A stretch of 62,857 nucleotides of DNA from NCBI RefSeq assembly GCF_000153465.1, contig NZ_CH672387.1, positions 4,222,487-4,285,343 of the forward strand, given 5' to 3'. Under the pieces are notes generated by a model, which was not told where the DNA came from, made no database searches, and worked only from the letters and a program-made list of their open reading frames with translations. The stretch comes from Aurantimonas manganoxydans SI85-9A1 (GTDB lineage: Bacteria; Pseudomonadota; Alphaproteobacteria; Rhizobiales; Rhizobiaceae). A program made the translations under genes and the position numbers. This document shows positions 20,932 to 30,569 of this stretch, one piece after another (position 1 is the first letter of the stretch; every line of letters starts with the position of its first letter).

Positions 20932-20946
20932 TGGCACGGACCTTGT
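20932..20946 (+). promoter_or_regulatory. Sigma-54 promoter of glnK-amtB
   Basis: TGGCACG at 20932-20938, four bases, then TTGT at 20943-20946 matches the sigma-54 -24/-12 consensus TGGCACG-N4-TTGC with one mismatch and exact spacing. Transcription would start near 20957, about 87 bases before the glnK ATG. Confidence 0.82.
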
Positions 20947-20980
20947 TTTCCTTTGAGTCAGTCAACCGTCGGGCGCATGA

Positions 20981-21382
<402 letters not shown>

Positions 21383-21399
21383 GAGGAAGCGACCGGACC

Positions 21400-22770
21400 A
21401 TGAAGTTCACGAAACTCCTATTCGTCGCCGGCACGCTGACCGGCCTGGCGGCCACCGCCGCCTTCGCCCAGGACGCCGCGCCAGCGGCAGCGGAAGCCGC
21501 GGGCCAGGGCTCCGACGCCGCCGCTGCCGCCGTCGCCTACGCTACCGAGCCGAATGTCGCCTACATCTTCAACACCCTGCTGTTCCTCGTGGGCGGCTTC
21601 CTGGTGATGTGGATGGCGGCGGGCTTCGCCATGCTCGAGGCCGGCCTTGTGCGTTCCAAGAACGTCTCGATGCAGTGCCTGAAGAACATCGCGCTCTACT
21701 CCATCGCCGGCATCATGTACTGGATCGTCGGCTACAACCTCATGTATACGGGCGTCGATGGCGGCTATTTCGGCTCCTTCGGCACCTACAGCTTCGACGC
21801 GGTGGGCGGCAACAACCTCGCCACCGGCTATTCGACGGCCTCCGACTGGTTCTTCCAGATGGTCTTCGTGGCCACCGCCGCCTCGATCGTCTCGGGCACG
21901 CTGGCCGAGCGCATCAAGCTTTGGCCGTTCCTTGCCTTCACGGTCATCCTGACCGGCTTCATCTACCCGATCGCCGGTTCCTGGCAGTGGGGCGCCGGCT
22001 GGCTGTCGGTGATGGGCTTCTCCGACTTCGCCGGTTCCACCCTCGTCCATTCGGTCGGTGGCTGGGCCGCGCTGGCGGGCGCGCTGCTCCTGGGTGCACG
22101 CAAGGGCCGCTTCGCCGCCGACGGTCGTGGTGTCGCGATGCCGGGTTCCTCCATCCCGCTCGCCACGCTGGGCACGTTCATCCTGTGGCTCGGCTGGTTC
22201 GGCTTCAACGGTGCCTCGCAGCTGGCCATGGGCACGATCAGTGACGTGTCGGACGTGTCGCGGATCTTTGCCAACACCAACCTGGCCGCAGCCGGCGGCG
22301 TCGTCGCCTCGATGATCCTGCTGCAGGTCATCTACAAGCGGGTCGACGTCACCATGGTGCTGAACGGTGCCCTGGCGGGCCTCGTGTCGATCACGGCGGA
22401 GCCGCTGCAGCCCTCGCCCCTGTCGGCGATCCTGATCGGTGCCGTCGGTGGCGTGATCGTGGTCTTCGCCGTGCCGCTGCTCGACAAGCTGAAGATCGAC
22501 GACGTGGTCGGTGCGATCCCTGTCCATCTCCTCGCCGGTATCTGGGGCACCATGGCCGTGCCGCTGACCAATGCGGAGACGAGCTTTGGCGTGCAGCTGA
22601 TCGGCGTCCTCGCCTACGGTGTCTTCACCTTCGTCGTCAGCCTGGTCGTCTGGGCGATCCTGAAGGCGGTGATGGGCATCCGGGTCAGCGAGGAGGAAGA
22701 GGCCCTCGGCCTCGATCGAACCGAGGTGGGCGTGGAAGCCTATCCGGAGTTCTCGGTCGGCCGCGCCTGA
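21400..22770 (+). CDS. amtB: Ammonium transporter, first copy
   Basis: A 456-residue Amt/Rh channel with an N-terminal signal peptide (cut near AFAQ, residue 24) and 11 membrane spans. The two pore histidines are in STLVHSVGGWAAL and in IPVHLLAGIWGT, and GFAMLEAGLVRSKN marks the first helices. It moves ammonium or ammonia across the inner membrane and is gated by GlnK. The sequence type (FNTLLFLVGGFLVMWMAAGFAMLEAG) differs clearly from the second Amt gene, so the two are old paralogues and not a recent duplication. It lies 17 bases after glnK. Confidence 0.93.
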   Translation: MKFTKLLFVAGTLTGLAATAAFAQDAAPAAAEAAGQGSDAAAAAVAYATEPNVAYIFNTLLFLVGGFLVMWMAAGFAMLEAGLVRSKNVSMQCLKNIALYSIAGIMYWIVGYNLMYTGVDGGYFGSFGTYSFDAVGGNNLATGYSTASDWFFQMVFVATAASIVSGTLAERIKLWPFLAFTVILTGFIYPIAGSWQWGAGWLSVMGFSDFAGSTLVHSVGGWAALAGALLLGARKGRFAADGRGVAMPGSSIPLATLGTFILWLGWFGFNGASQLAMGTISDVSDVSRIFANTNLAAAGGVVASMILLQVIYKRVDVTMVLNGALAGLVSITAEPLQPSPLSAILIGAVGGVIVVFAVPLLDKLKIDDVVGAIPVHLLAGIWGTMAVPLTNAETSFGVQLIGVLAYGVFTFVVSLVVWAILKAVMGIRVSEEEEALGLDRTEVGVEAYPEFSVGRA

Positions 22771-22794
22771 TCCGAACCTGGCGAACGAAGCGAG

Positions 22795-22819
22795 AAGGGG
22801 GCCCCTGCGGCCCCCTTTT
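22795..22819 (+). terminator. Terminator of glnK-amtB
   Basis: AAGGGGGCC at 22795-22803 pairs perfectly with GGCCCCCTT at 22809-22817 and runs into TTT. This ends the first nitrogen transcript 25 bases after amtB, so the second amt gene needs its own promoter. Confidence 0.9.
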
Positions 22820-22967
22820 CACGTTGGGGGCAGAGATGCCGAACACGTGACCGCAATGCCTAACAAAGCGTCACTCTGGCCGTGAAACAGGCAGATTGCG
22901 CGGCCGCGGCGACGGAAATCGCGGCAGATCGGCCAGTTTCGAGGCGCTGCGGGCTGTCTCGGGGATA

Positions 22968-22982
22968 TGGCACGGCTCTTGA
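22968..22982 (+). promoter_or_regulatory. Sigma-54 promoter of the second amt gene
   Basis: TGGCACG at 22968-22974, four bases, then TTGA at 22979-22982. Both the -24 element and spacing match the sigma-54 consensus, with one mismatch in the -12 element. It lies 73 bases before the second amt ATG. I see no convincing NtrC palindrome in the short region behind the terminator. Confidence 0.75.
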
Positions 22983-23054
22983 TTGTCTGCCCGCGGGAGC
23001 GCCGCGACGCTTCCTCTTCGGCCTCTTCAGGGGCGCACTGGAAAGAAGAGCGAC

Positions 23055-24419
23055 ATGGTCACCACTTCCCGTCTGAAACGCCATCTGCCGGCCCTGGCCG
23101 CAGGCCTCGGCCTTGCCGCGGCGCTTGCCTGTCCGGCGCTGGCCCAGGAGGCCGCGGTGGCCGATGTGGCTGCGGCGGCGGCGCCCGTCGTCGAGAAGGG
23201 CGACGTCGCCTGGATGATGACCGCGACGCTGCTCGTCCTGTTCATGACGCTGCCGGGCCTTGCGCTGTTCTATGGCGGGCTGGTGCGGGCCAAGAACATG
23301 CTGTCGGTGCTCATGCAATGCACCGTCATCGCCGGCGTCGTGATGATCATCTGGGTGGTCTACGGCTACTCCATGGCGTTCGGCGGCGGCACCAGCCCGT
23401 ACTGGGGCGGCTTCGGCAAGCTGTTCCTCGCCGGGGTGACCGTCGATTCCACCGCCTCCACCTTCACAGACGGGGTCGCGCTGCCGGAATATCTGTTCAT
23501 TGCCTTCCAGATGACCTTCGCGGTCATCACGCCCGCCCTGATCGTCGGCGCCTTCGCCGAGCGCATCAAGTTCTCGGCGGTGATGCTGTTCACCGTGCTC
23601 TGGGTGACGCTGGTCTATTTCCCGATCGCCCACATGGTGTGGGACGGCTCGGGCCTGATCTACAACTGGGGCGCGCTCGATTTCGCCGGCGGCACGGTCG
23701 TTCACATCAATGCCGGCATCGCGGCGCTGGTAGGCTGCCTGTTCGTCGGCAAGCGCGCCGGTTTCGGCCGCGACATGATGGCTCCCCACTCGATGACGCT
23801 GACCATGGTCGGCGCCTCGATCCTGTGGGTCGGCTGGTTCGGCTTCAACGCCGGCTCGAATCTCGAGGCGACCGGGGGCGCTGTACTGGCCATGCTGAAC
23901 ACCTTCACCGCCACGGCCGGCGCGCTGGTCGCCTGGTGCGTGATCGAGACGATGATGCGCGGCAAGGCCTCGATGCTGGGCGCGGCCTCCGGCATCGTCG
24001 CCGGTCTCGTCGCGGTGACCCCGGCCTGCGGTACCGTCGGGCCGGTCGGCGCCATCGTCCTCGGCGCGATCTCCAGCGGCATCTGCTACTTCTTCGTCGA
24101 TGTCGTGAAGAACAAGTTTGGCTATGACGACAGCCTCGACGTCTTCGGTATCCACGGTGTCGGCGGCATCGTCGGGGCGATCGGCACCGGCATCTTCACC
24201 GCGTCCTGGCTGGGTGGGACCGGCGGTGAGGATTTCTCGATCGTCGCGCAGACCACGACCCAGGTCTGGGCCGTCCTCGTCACCATCGTGTGGTGCGGCG
24301 TCATCTCGGCGATCCTGTTCAAGCTGGTCGACATGACCGTCGGGCTGCGGCCGACCGCCGAGGCCGAGCGCCAGGGCCTCGATCTCTCCTATCACGGCGA
24401 GGTCGCCTACCACTCCTAA
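23055..24419 (+). CDS. amtB: Ammonium transporter, second copy
   Basis: A 454-residue Amt family channel with a signal peptide (cut near ALAQ, residue 31). It has the classic AmtB pattern: LVLFMTLPGLALFYGGLVR near residues 55-73, pore histidines in GGTVVHINAGIAALV and in FGIHGVGGIVGAIG, and the AFAERIKFSAV loop. The start at 23055 follows GAAAGAAGAG. It is closer to the E. coli AmtB type than is the first copy. It has its own sigma-54 promoter and a strong terminator separates it from the first. Confidence 0.95.
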   Translation: MVTTSRLKRHLPALAAGLGLAAALACPALAQEAAVADVAAAAAPVVEKGDVAWMMTATLLVLFMTLPGLALFYGGLVRAKNMLSVLMQCTVIAGVVMIIWVVYGYSMAFGGGTSPYWGGFGKLFLAGVTVDSTASTFTDGVALPEYLFIAFQMTFAVITPALIVGAFAERIKFSAVMLFTVLWVTLVYFPIAHMVWDGSGLIYNWGALDFAGGTVVHINAGIAALVGCLFVGKRAGFGRDMMAPHSMTLTMVGASILWVGWFGFNAGSNLEATGGAVLAMLNTFTATAGALVAWCVIETMMRGKASMLGAASGIVAGLVAVTPACGTVGPVGAIVLGAISSGICYFFVDVVKNKFGYDDSLDVFGIHGVGGIVGAIGTGIFTASWLGGTGGEDFSIVAQTTTQVWAVLVTIVWCGVISAILFKLVDMTVGLRPTAEAERQGLDLSYHGEVAYHS

Positions 24420-24440
24420 GCCACCCTCCCGGGGCTGAGT

Positions 24441-24472
24441 CGACGGGGGCGGGCGCAAGCCTGTCCCCGTCG
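24441..24472. terminator. Hairpin between converging amt and GNAT genes
   Basis: CGACGGGG at 24441-24448 pairs with CCCCGTCG at 24465-24472, 21 bases after the second amt gene and 33 bases before the converging GNAT gene end. T-tracts are weak on both sides. Confidence 0.5.
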
Positions 24473-24504
24473 GCGTTTGCAAGGGGCGGCGGCCGGCGCC
24501 GGGC

Positions 24505-24774
24505 TTAAAGAAGTTCGCGGTATTCGGGATGGCGGCGGAACTGCGCCTGAACGTAGGAGCATTGCGGCACCACGGTCAGGCCGGCGCCGCGAGCCCAGTC
24601 AGCCGCCGCGGCCAGCAGTTCGGCGGCGATGCCCTGGCCGCGTTCGCTGGCCGGCACATAGGTATGCTCGAAGATCGCCGTCGTGTCGCCGGCCATCGTG
24701 TAGGTCAGCTCCGACTCGCCGCCCGGCGTCGTGAAGCGACCCTTGCCGCCGTGGTTCTCGTGGCGAATGTCCAT
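24505..24774 (-). CDS. Small GNAT-family acetyltransferase (YjdJ-like)
   Basis: An 89-residue protein of the short GNAT type. It contains [23 protein letters not shown] near residues 35-57, where ERGQGIA is the acetyl-CoA pyrophosphate loop, and the C-terminal [18 protein letters not shown] typical of this subfamily. Substrate unknown. The start at 24774 is chosen because family members begin about 10 residues before the first strand. It diverges from ftsK across 209 bases that contain a perfect CtrA-type box. Confidence 0.85.
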   Translation of the reverse strand: MDIRHENHGGKGRFTTPGGESELTYTMAGDTTAIFEHTYVPASERGQGIAAELLAAAADWARGAGLTVVPQCSYVQAQFRRHPEYRELL

Positions 24775-24888
24775 GCTTCTGCTCCGTCTGTCACTGTCGT
24801 GCCGCGAGATGGGGCCCGACGCTCGGCGTGGCAAGCCGGCAGCGGTTCCGGCGGGCTTTGTCGCGGCCGCCGCAACTTCCTCTTAAGC

Positions 24889-24903
24889 TTAAACGGGTCT
24901 TAA
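24889..24903. promoter_or_regulatory. CtrA-type box between GNAT gene and ftsK
   Basis: TTAA at 24889-24892 and TTAA at 24900-24903 are separated by exactly seven bases, the full CtrA recognition pattern TTAA-N7-TTAA. It lies 81 bases before the ftsK start and 115 before the GNAT start, suitable for cell-cycle control of either. Confidence 0.65.
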
Positions 24904-24983
24904 CCAGCCGCGCCTACTCTCCGCCTCAAGCAGTGGACCCGCCGCTTCGGGCCGGTCCGCCACGACGAGACAGGCAGGATACG

Positions 24984-27839
24984 ATGGCATCGACGGCGAG
25001 TGGCGACAGCCAAACCTCCTTCATCCGGCGGCAGGGCGAACTCTGCGGCGCGGCAGGTCTGATCGGCCTTGCCGGCTATCTGGGCGTTGCCTGCGCCACC
25101 TGGACGGTCAGCGATCCGTCGCTGAGCCAGTCGAACCAGAACATGGTCGAGAACTGGGCCGGCCCGGCCGGTGCCGTGGTTGCCGATCTCGCCATGCAGA
25201 TCTTCGGCCTGGGCGCGGCGCTGCTCGTCGCGCTGCCGGCCATCTGGGGCCTTCTGTTCCTGTCGGGTCTGTCGGTCGATCACATCTGGCGCCGCGCCTG
25301 GTACGCGCTGGCCGGCATCGTGCTCGCCTCGGCCGCCCTGGGCTGCCTGCCGGCCCCGGCCGGCTGGCCGCTGCCGATCGGGCTCGGGGGCGTGGCCGGC
25401 GACATCGTGCTGAAATTCCCGGCGCTGGCCACCGGCGCCTATCCGAGCGGTCTTCTCGGCTTCGTCTTCGCGGCGATGATCGCCGCACCGGCCGGCTGGC
25501 TGTTCCTCAACGGCGCGGGCCTGATCGATCGCAACCGCGCCAAGCCGGTGGCCGACAATCGCCGCCGGCCCATCCAGGACGAGGATGAGGAGGCGGGCGA
25601 AAGCCGCGTGGCGCTGGCCATCGGCGCGCTCGCCCATACCGCCTATTCGGTCCGCTCTTCGGTGCAGCGTCACCTGGAAGCCCGGCGCGCGGCGCGCGAG
25701 CCGGCGGAATTCGGCGATCGCTTCGACGACTGGCAGGACGACGACTTCGCGACGCCGCAGGCCGCGCCGCAGCCGCAGCCGCAGATGCAGAGCGGGCGCG
25801 AGATCCGCGTCGCCGCGCAGGCCGAGACCGGCGCCGGCTATCACGACCCGATGGCGGATTATCCCGAGGACGACGGCATGACCGATGCCGGAAACTGGCA
25901 GGATGACGTGCCATATGGCGACGAGTCGGCGGCCTATGACGGCAGCTTCGACGGGCCGCAGCCGGCCCTGGACGACGATGCCATGGTCGTGGGTCCCGCC
26001 GACCGCGTGTCGCCCAACGCCGCACCGATCCCCGAGGAAAGCAGCGGCTGGCGCGGGCTTCTGGCCGGCAACATCGTCGCCTTCCCGGGCCGCAAGGCTC
26101 CGGCCGCCGAAGCGCCGCGCAGCGAGCCGCGGGGCCGCGCCGAAGGGCAGGGCGCACCCGCCCGGCCGCCGCAGCGCGCCGCCGCGCCGCAGCCCGATGC
26201 CGGCGTGCGCGTCGTGCCGCAGGCCACCGTTACGGCCGACCAGCAGCGCCTGCGCACCGGCTCCGGCCGCGCCACGGCCCTGAAGCCGGTCACCACGGTC
26301 GCCGACCCGGTGCGCTTCGAACTGCCGTCGATCGAATATCTGACGCCGCCCAAGCCGCGCAGCCGCGACAGCTCGCTGTCGCCCGAGGCGCTGCAGGAGA
26401 ATGCCCGCCTGCTTGAGGGCGTCCTGGAAGATTTCGGCGTCAAGGGCGAGATCATCGAGGTCCGTCCGGGCCCGGTCGTCACCCTCTACGAACTGGAGCC
26501 GGCGCCCGGCATCAAGTCGTCGCGCGTCATCGGCCTGTCGGACGACATCGCTCGTTCGATGAGCGCCATCGCCGCCCGCGTCGCTGTCATCCCCGGCAAG
26601 AACGCCATCGGCATCGAATTGCCGAACCAGCGCCGCGACACGGTCTATTTCCGCGAGATGATCGGCTCCGACGCGTTCATCCAGAACAAGGCCAAGCTGC
26701 CGCTGGCGCTGGGCAAGACCATCGGCGGCGAGCCGGTGATCGCCGACCTCGCCAAGATGCCGCATCTCCTGGTCGCCGGTACCACCGGCTCGGGCAAGTC
26801 GGTGTCGATCAACACCATGATCCTGTCGCTGCTCTACCGGATGACCCCGGCCGAGTGTCGCCTGATCATGATCGACCCCAAGATGCTGGAACTGTCGATC
26901 TATGACGGCATCCCGCATCTGCTGGCCCCGGTGGTCACCGACCCGAAGAAGGCCGTCGTCGCGCTGAAGTGGACCGTCCGCGAGATGGAGGACCGCTATC
27001 GCAAGATGTCCAAGGTCGGCGTGCGCAATATCGACGGCTTCAATGCCCGGGTGAAGACCGCCATGGAGAAGGGCGAGACGATCTCGCGCACCGTCCAGAC
27101 CGGCTTCGACCGCGAGACCGGCGAGCCGATCTTCGAGACCGAGGAATTCGACCTGTCGCCGCTGCCCTACATCGTCGTCATCATCGACGAGATGGCCGAC
27201 CTGATGATGGTCGCGGGCAAGGACATCGAGGGCACCGTCCAGCGCCTCGCGCAGATGGCCCGCGCCGCCGGCATCCACGTCATCATGGCGACCCAGCGTC
27301 CGTCGGTCGACGTCATCACAGGCACGATCAAGGCCAACTTCCCGACCCGTATCTCCTTCCAGGTGACGTCGAAGATCGATTCGCGCACCATCCTGCAGGA
27401 GCAGGGCGCCGAGCAGCTTCTGGGCATGGGCGACATGCTGTTCATGGCCGGTGGCGGCCGCACCCAGCGCGTCCACGGCCCGTTCGTCGACGACGCCGAG
27501 GTGGAGGACATCGTCAATCACCTGAAGAGCCAAGGCGTGCCGGACTATCTCGACTCGATCCTCGAGGAGGACGAGGAAGATGGCGGCGGCGACGGCGGCT
27601 CCAGCGGCGGTTCGGGTGGCGGCGAGCCGGACGAGGGCGCCGATCTCTACGACCAGGCGGTCGCGATTGTCCTGCGCGACGGCAAGGCCTCGACCTCCTA
27701 CGTCCAGCGGCGCCTGTCGATCGGCTACAACCGCGCCGCCTCGATCATCGAGCGGATGGAGCGCGAGGGCGTCGTCGGCGCGGCCAACCATGCCGGCAAG
27801 CGCGAAATCCTGGTGCCGACCGAAGACGACCGCATGTGA
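24984..27839 (+). CDS. ftsK: DNA translocase FtsK
   Basis: A 951-residue protein that pumps DNA through the septum during chromosome segregation. Residues about 25-180 hold four membrane spans. A long disordered Pro/Ala/Asp/Arg-rich linker runs to about 440. The motor has Walker [10 protein letters not shown] at 599-607, Walker [14 protein letters not shown] near 735 and [13 protein letters not shown]. The C-terminal gamma winged helix ([25 protein letters not shown]) reads KOPS sites. The start at 24984 follows AGGAT. A CtrA box lies upstream and lolA follows at 167 bases, the usual Rhizobiales order. Confidence 0.97.
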   Translation: MASTASGDSQTSFIRRQGELCGAAGLIGLAGYLGVACATWTVSDPSLSQSNQNMVENWAGPAGAVVADLAMQIFGLGAALLVALPAIWGLLFLSGLSVDHIWRRAWYALAGIVLASAALGCLPAPAGWPLPIGLGGVAGDIVLKFPALATGAYPSGLLGFVFAAMIAAPAGWLFLNGAGLIDRNRAKPVADNRRRPIQDEDEEAGESRVALAIGALAHTAYSVRSSVQRHLEARRAAREPAEFGDRFDDWQDDDFATPQAAPQPQPQMQSGREIRVAAQAETGAGYHDPMADYPEDDGMTDAGNWQDDVPYGDESAAYDGSFDGPQPALDDDAMVVGPADRVSPNAAPIPEESSGWRGLLAGNIVAFPGRKAPAAEAPRSEPRGRAEGQGAPARPPQRAAAPQPDAGVRVVPQATVTADQQRLRTGSGRATALKPVTTVADPVRFELPSIEYLTPPKPRSRDSSLSPEALQENARLLEGVLEDFGVKGEIIEVRPGPVVTLYELEPAPGIKSSRVIGLSDDIARSMSAIAARVAVIPGKNAIGIELPNQRRDTVYFREMIGSDAFIQNKAKLPLALGKTIGGEPVIADLAKMPHLLVAGTTGSGKSVSINTMILSLLYRMTPAECRLIMIDPKMLELSIYDGIPHLLAPVVTDPKKAVVALKWTVREMEDRYRKMSKVGVRNIDGFNARVKTAMEKGETISRTVQTGFDRETGEPIFETEEFDLSPLPYIVVIIDEMADLMMVAGKDIEGTVQRLAQMARAAGIHVIMATQRPSVDVITGTIKANFPTRISFQVTSKIDSRTILQEQGAEQLLGMGDMLFMAGGGRTQRVHGPFVDDAEVEDIVNHLKSQGVPDYLDSILEEDEEDGGGDGGSSGGSGGGEPDEGADLYDQAVAIVLRDGKASTSYVQRRLSIGYNRAASIIERMEREGVVGAANHAGKREILVPTEDDRM

Positions 27840-28005
27840 TCGCTGGAGGGCGCGCGAAACAAGGCCAGTGCGCCGCACGCGCGCCCCATTGCTCCCCCAG
27901 ACTGACGTCCAAGGAAGGGCCCCCCGCGCCGAAACGGCTCCGGGGCCCTATATCCCCCGCATGAGACGAAGGGCGGACTTCGGAACAAGGGAAGTATCCA
28001 TCACC

Positions 28006-28650
28006 ATGGCCAAGACATTCGACACCATCTCCCGCTTCGCCACGACCCGCGCCCTGGCTGCGACGCTTGCCGTCGCCGCGGTCTGCGGTCCGATGGCGGC
28101 CGGCCCTGCTGCGGCGCAGGCCGGTGCCCAGCAGATCGCCGATCATTTCGCCGGCATCCCCTCGATGCACGGCGATTTCGTACAGTTCGATCCGAACGGC
28201 CGGCAGACCGAGGGCAAGTTCTATATCGAGAAGCCCGGCAAGGTGCGCTTCGACTACACGCAGCAGCCGCTGCGGGTGATCGCCGACGGCTCCACCGTGG
28301 CGATCAACAACAAGAAGCTGAACACCTGGGACACCTATCCCCTGTCGAAGACGCCGCTGAAGCTCTTGCTCGACCGGCGGATCGACCTCTCCCAGGCGAA
28401 TATCCAGAGCGTGAAGGAAGAGCCGGACCTGACGACCATCGTCATGGGCGACAGCTCGATCTTCGGCAATTCCCGCATCACGCTGATGTTCGATCCGAAG
28501 AGCTACGAGCTCAAGCAGTGGACGATCCGCGACCAGCAGGGCAAGGACACCACGGTGATGATCTACAACGTCAAGCATGGCGGTGACATCGCCGAATCGA
28601 CGTTCAAGATCCCCTATACCGCGATCGCCCAGGGCCAGACCGGCAACTGA
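28006..28650 (+). CDS. lolA: Outer-membrane lipoprotein carrier LolA
   Basis: A 214-residue periplasmic chaperone that carries lipoproteins from LolCDE to the outer membrane. A signal peptide ends near residue 37 (GPAAAQA). The family pattern follows: IPSMHGDFVQFDPNGRQTEGKF, then KPGKVRFDYTQQPLRVIADG, and GNSRITLMFDPKSYELKQW toward the end. Lola-type beta half-barrel. The start at 28006 has AAGGGAAG about 13 bases upstream. It lies after ftsK as in many Rhizobiales and may share its transcript, although a 166-base gap separates them. Confidence 0.92.
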   Translation: MAKTFDTISRFATTRALAATLAVAAVCGPMAAGPAAAQAGAQQIADHFAGIPSMHGDFVQFDPNGRQTEGKFYIEKPGKVRFDYTQQPLRVIADGSTVAINNKKLNTWDTYPLSKTPLKLLLDRRIDLSQANIQSVKEEPDLTTIVMGDSSIFGNSRITLMFDPKSYELKQWTIRDQQGKDTTVMIYNVKHGGDIAESTFKIPYTAIAQGQTGN

Positions 28651-28808
28651 TACGGCCCGTGCCGCGGGGCTGGCAAGGCCGGCCCTGCGGCCTTCCTCTG
28701 GTTTCGCTTCGGCTGCCGCGGATGCGATCCTGCGGCGCCGAGACCAGCATCGCGCCGCGTATCGCAACGCAATATCTCGCTCGAAACAGATTCCCCAAGG
28801 TTACTTTC

Positions 28809-28828
28809 CGTTAATCAAGGGATTAACG
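28809..28828. promoter_or_regulatory. Palindrome CGTTAAT-N6-ATTAACG before the Gly-rich gene
   Basis: Perfect 7-base arms separated by six bases, 90 bases before the ATG at 28918. The TTAA spacing is eight bases, one more than a CtrA box, and a further TTAACCA half-site sits at 28868-28874. A regulator site is inferred; which protein binds is uncertain. Confidence 0.4.
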
Positions 28829-28917
28829 CAAGATGGGTGGTCTGAAACGATTCGACCTCCGACTGGCTTAACCACTCGACGACTGCGGTTCGGCAGTCAC
28901 GAGAAAAGGACACAGTC

Positions 28918-29556
28918 ATGAGTGCAGCAACACCTCGGTTCATCCTTTCTACTCTTCTTGTCGGGTCGGCCCTTGCGGTCGCGTCACCCGCACTGGCGCA
29001 GGTCGGTGCCGGCGTCGGCGCCTCGGTTGGCGGCGGCGGCGGCATCAGCGCCGGGGCCGGCGCATCGGTCGGCGGCGGTGTCAGTGCCGGCGGTGGTGCG
29101 TCGGTGGCCGGCAGCAACGGCGTCAGCGCCGGAGCCGGTGCGTCCGTCGGTGGCGGCAGTGGCGTGAACGCGGGCGTCGGGGCTTCGGCCGGTGGCGGCG
29201 ACGGGGTCAATTCGACGGCCACGGCGTCGGTGGGCGGTGGCCGCGGTGCGGACGCCGACGTGTCCGCTTCGCTCGGCGGCGGAACGCCTCTCAATACGAC
29301 GGGCCGGGTGACCATCGGCGGCACGGCGCAGCCGGGTGCGACCGTCGCCCCCGCACCCACCAGCCCGCAGAATCCCAATTCGGGTGTCGCGCAGGGTTTC
29401 GATGGAGACGAGGCGCGCTACTATGCGGCCTTCGAGGGCATGTCGCGGTCGGAGCAGACGGCGATGGTGCGCCGCTGCACCGGCATCATGGCCGATCCGA
29501 ACGCCTTCGATCGCGGTCTCGTGGCGCTCTGCAAGGTCGTGCAGCAGGCCCGCTGA
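28918..29556 (+). CDS. Secreted glycine-rich repeat protein, function unknown
   Basis: A 212-residue protein. The signal peptide ends at SPALAQ (residue 27). Residues about 28-125 are repeats built on GAGASVGGG, with each unit alternating small residues and a short polar insert (NGVSAGAGASVGGGSGVNAG). This gives a low-complexity, likely extended or beta-rich region. A folded C-terminal part follows (ARYYAAFEGMSRSEQTAMVRR) with two cysteines, CTGIM and LCKVV, that may bridge. The start has AAAAGGA upstream. Similar proteins occur in Rhizobiales, without assigned role. Confidence 0.82.
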   Translation: MSAATPRFILSTLLVGSALAVASPALAQVGAGVGASVGGGGGISAGAGASVGGGVSAGGGASVAGSNGVSAGAGASVGGGSGVNAGVGASAGGGDGVNSTATASVGGGRGADADVSASLGGGTPLNTTGRVTIGGTAQPGATVAPAPTSPQNPNSGVAQGFDGDEARYYAAFEGMSRSEQTAMVRRCTGIMADPNAFDRGLVALCKVVQQAR

Positions 29557-29730
29557 CAGGACCTTCGGCCGGCCGGGCTCACGTCAGGGCTTCGCCGGCC
29601 GCAGCCTTCTCCGCGATACCCTGCTGGACCGGCGCCGCCTCGTGTGGCGCCGGTTGCGCGAGCGGCAAGACTTGAACGGTGCCGGCAGGCCGCCTAAGCG
29701 GGAGCCCCATCCTTCTCGCCGGAACTGCCC

Positions 29731-30537
29731 ATGCCCTTCACCATCGCGACCTGGAACATCAATTCGGTGCGCCTGCGCATGCCCCTGGTGCAGCGGCTCC
29801 TGGAAGAGCGGAAGCCGGATATCCTGTGTCTGCAGGAGACCAAGTGTCCGAACGACCAGTTTCCGGAAAAGGCCTTCAAGGCGCTCGGTTACGAGCACAT
29901 CGCGATCCATGGCCAGAAGGGCTATCACGGCGTCGCCACGGTTTCGAAGCAGCCCTTCGACGACATCGTGCGCCAGGATTTCTGCCAGATCGGCGATGCA
30001 CGCCATTTGTCGACGCGGCTGAGCATCGGCGGGCGGCGGCTGCGAGTGCACAATTTCTATGTGCCGGCAGGCGGTGACGAGCCGAATCCGGAGGTCAACG
30101 TCAAGTTCAAGCACAAGCTCGACTTCATCGAGGAGATGCGGCTGATCAGTGCCGAGGCGGAGCCGGGCGTCTCCTCGCTGCTCGTCGGCGATCTCAACAT
30201 CGCGCCCTTCGAGACCGACGTCTGGTCGCACAAGCAGCTTCTGAAGGTGGTGTCGCACACGCCGATCGAATGCGAGGGGCTGCTGCGGGCGCAGGCCGAC
30301 GGGCGCTGGACCGACCTGATGCGCCATCACGTGCCGATGGACGAGCAGCTCTTCACCTGGTGGAGCTACCGCTCCAAGGACTGGGCGGCGTCCAATCGCG
30401 GCCGGCGCCTCGACCATATCTGGGGATCGCAGGATCTCGCGCCCGCCCTGACCGCGATCGACGTGATGAGCGCCGCACGCAGCTGGGAGCGGCCCTCCGA
30501 CCACGTGCCGGTGCTGGCGAGCTTCGACATCGCCTGA
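29731..30537 (+). CDS. xthA: Exodeoxyribonuclease III
   Basis: A 268-residue AP endonuclease/3'-5' exonuclease for base excision repair. Motifs: FTIATWNINSVRLR near residues 3-16, ILCLQETKC with the metal-binding Glu near 37, VGDLNIAP near 152-159 (catalytic Asp, Asn), and RRLDHIWGS plus PSDHVPVLA, which gives the catalytic Asp-His pair. Length matches the family (268). It follows the Gly-rich protein gene by 175 bases. Confidence 0.96.
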   Translation: MPFTIATWNINSVRLRMPLVQRLLEERKPDILCLQETKCPNDQFPEKAFKALGYEHIAIHGQKGYHGVATVSKQPFDDIVRQDFCQIGDARHLSTRLSIGGRRLRVHNFYVPAGGDEPNPEVNVKFKHKLDFIEEMRLISAEAEPGVSSLLVGDLNIAPFETDVWSHKQLLKVVSHTPIECEGLLRAQADGRWTDLMRHHVPMDEQLFTWWSYRSKDWAASNRGRRLDHIWGSQDLAPALTAIDVMSAARSWERPSDHVPVLASFDIA

Positions 30538-30569
30538 AAGCGGGGCGCCTTCGCGGGCGCGGCCCGCGC

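Noticed and set aside
24900-27878. A 992-codon open frame on the minus strand
   Set aside because: It mirrors ftsK, which has all its motifs on the plus strand.
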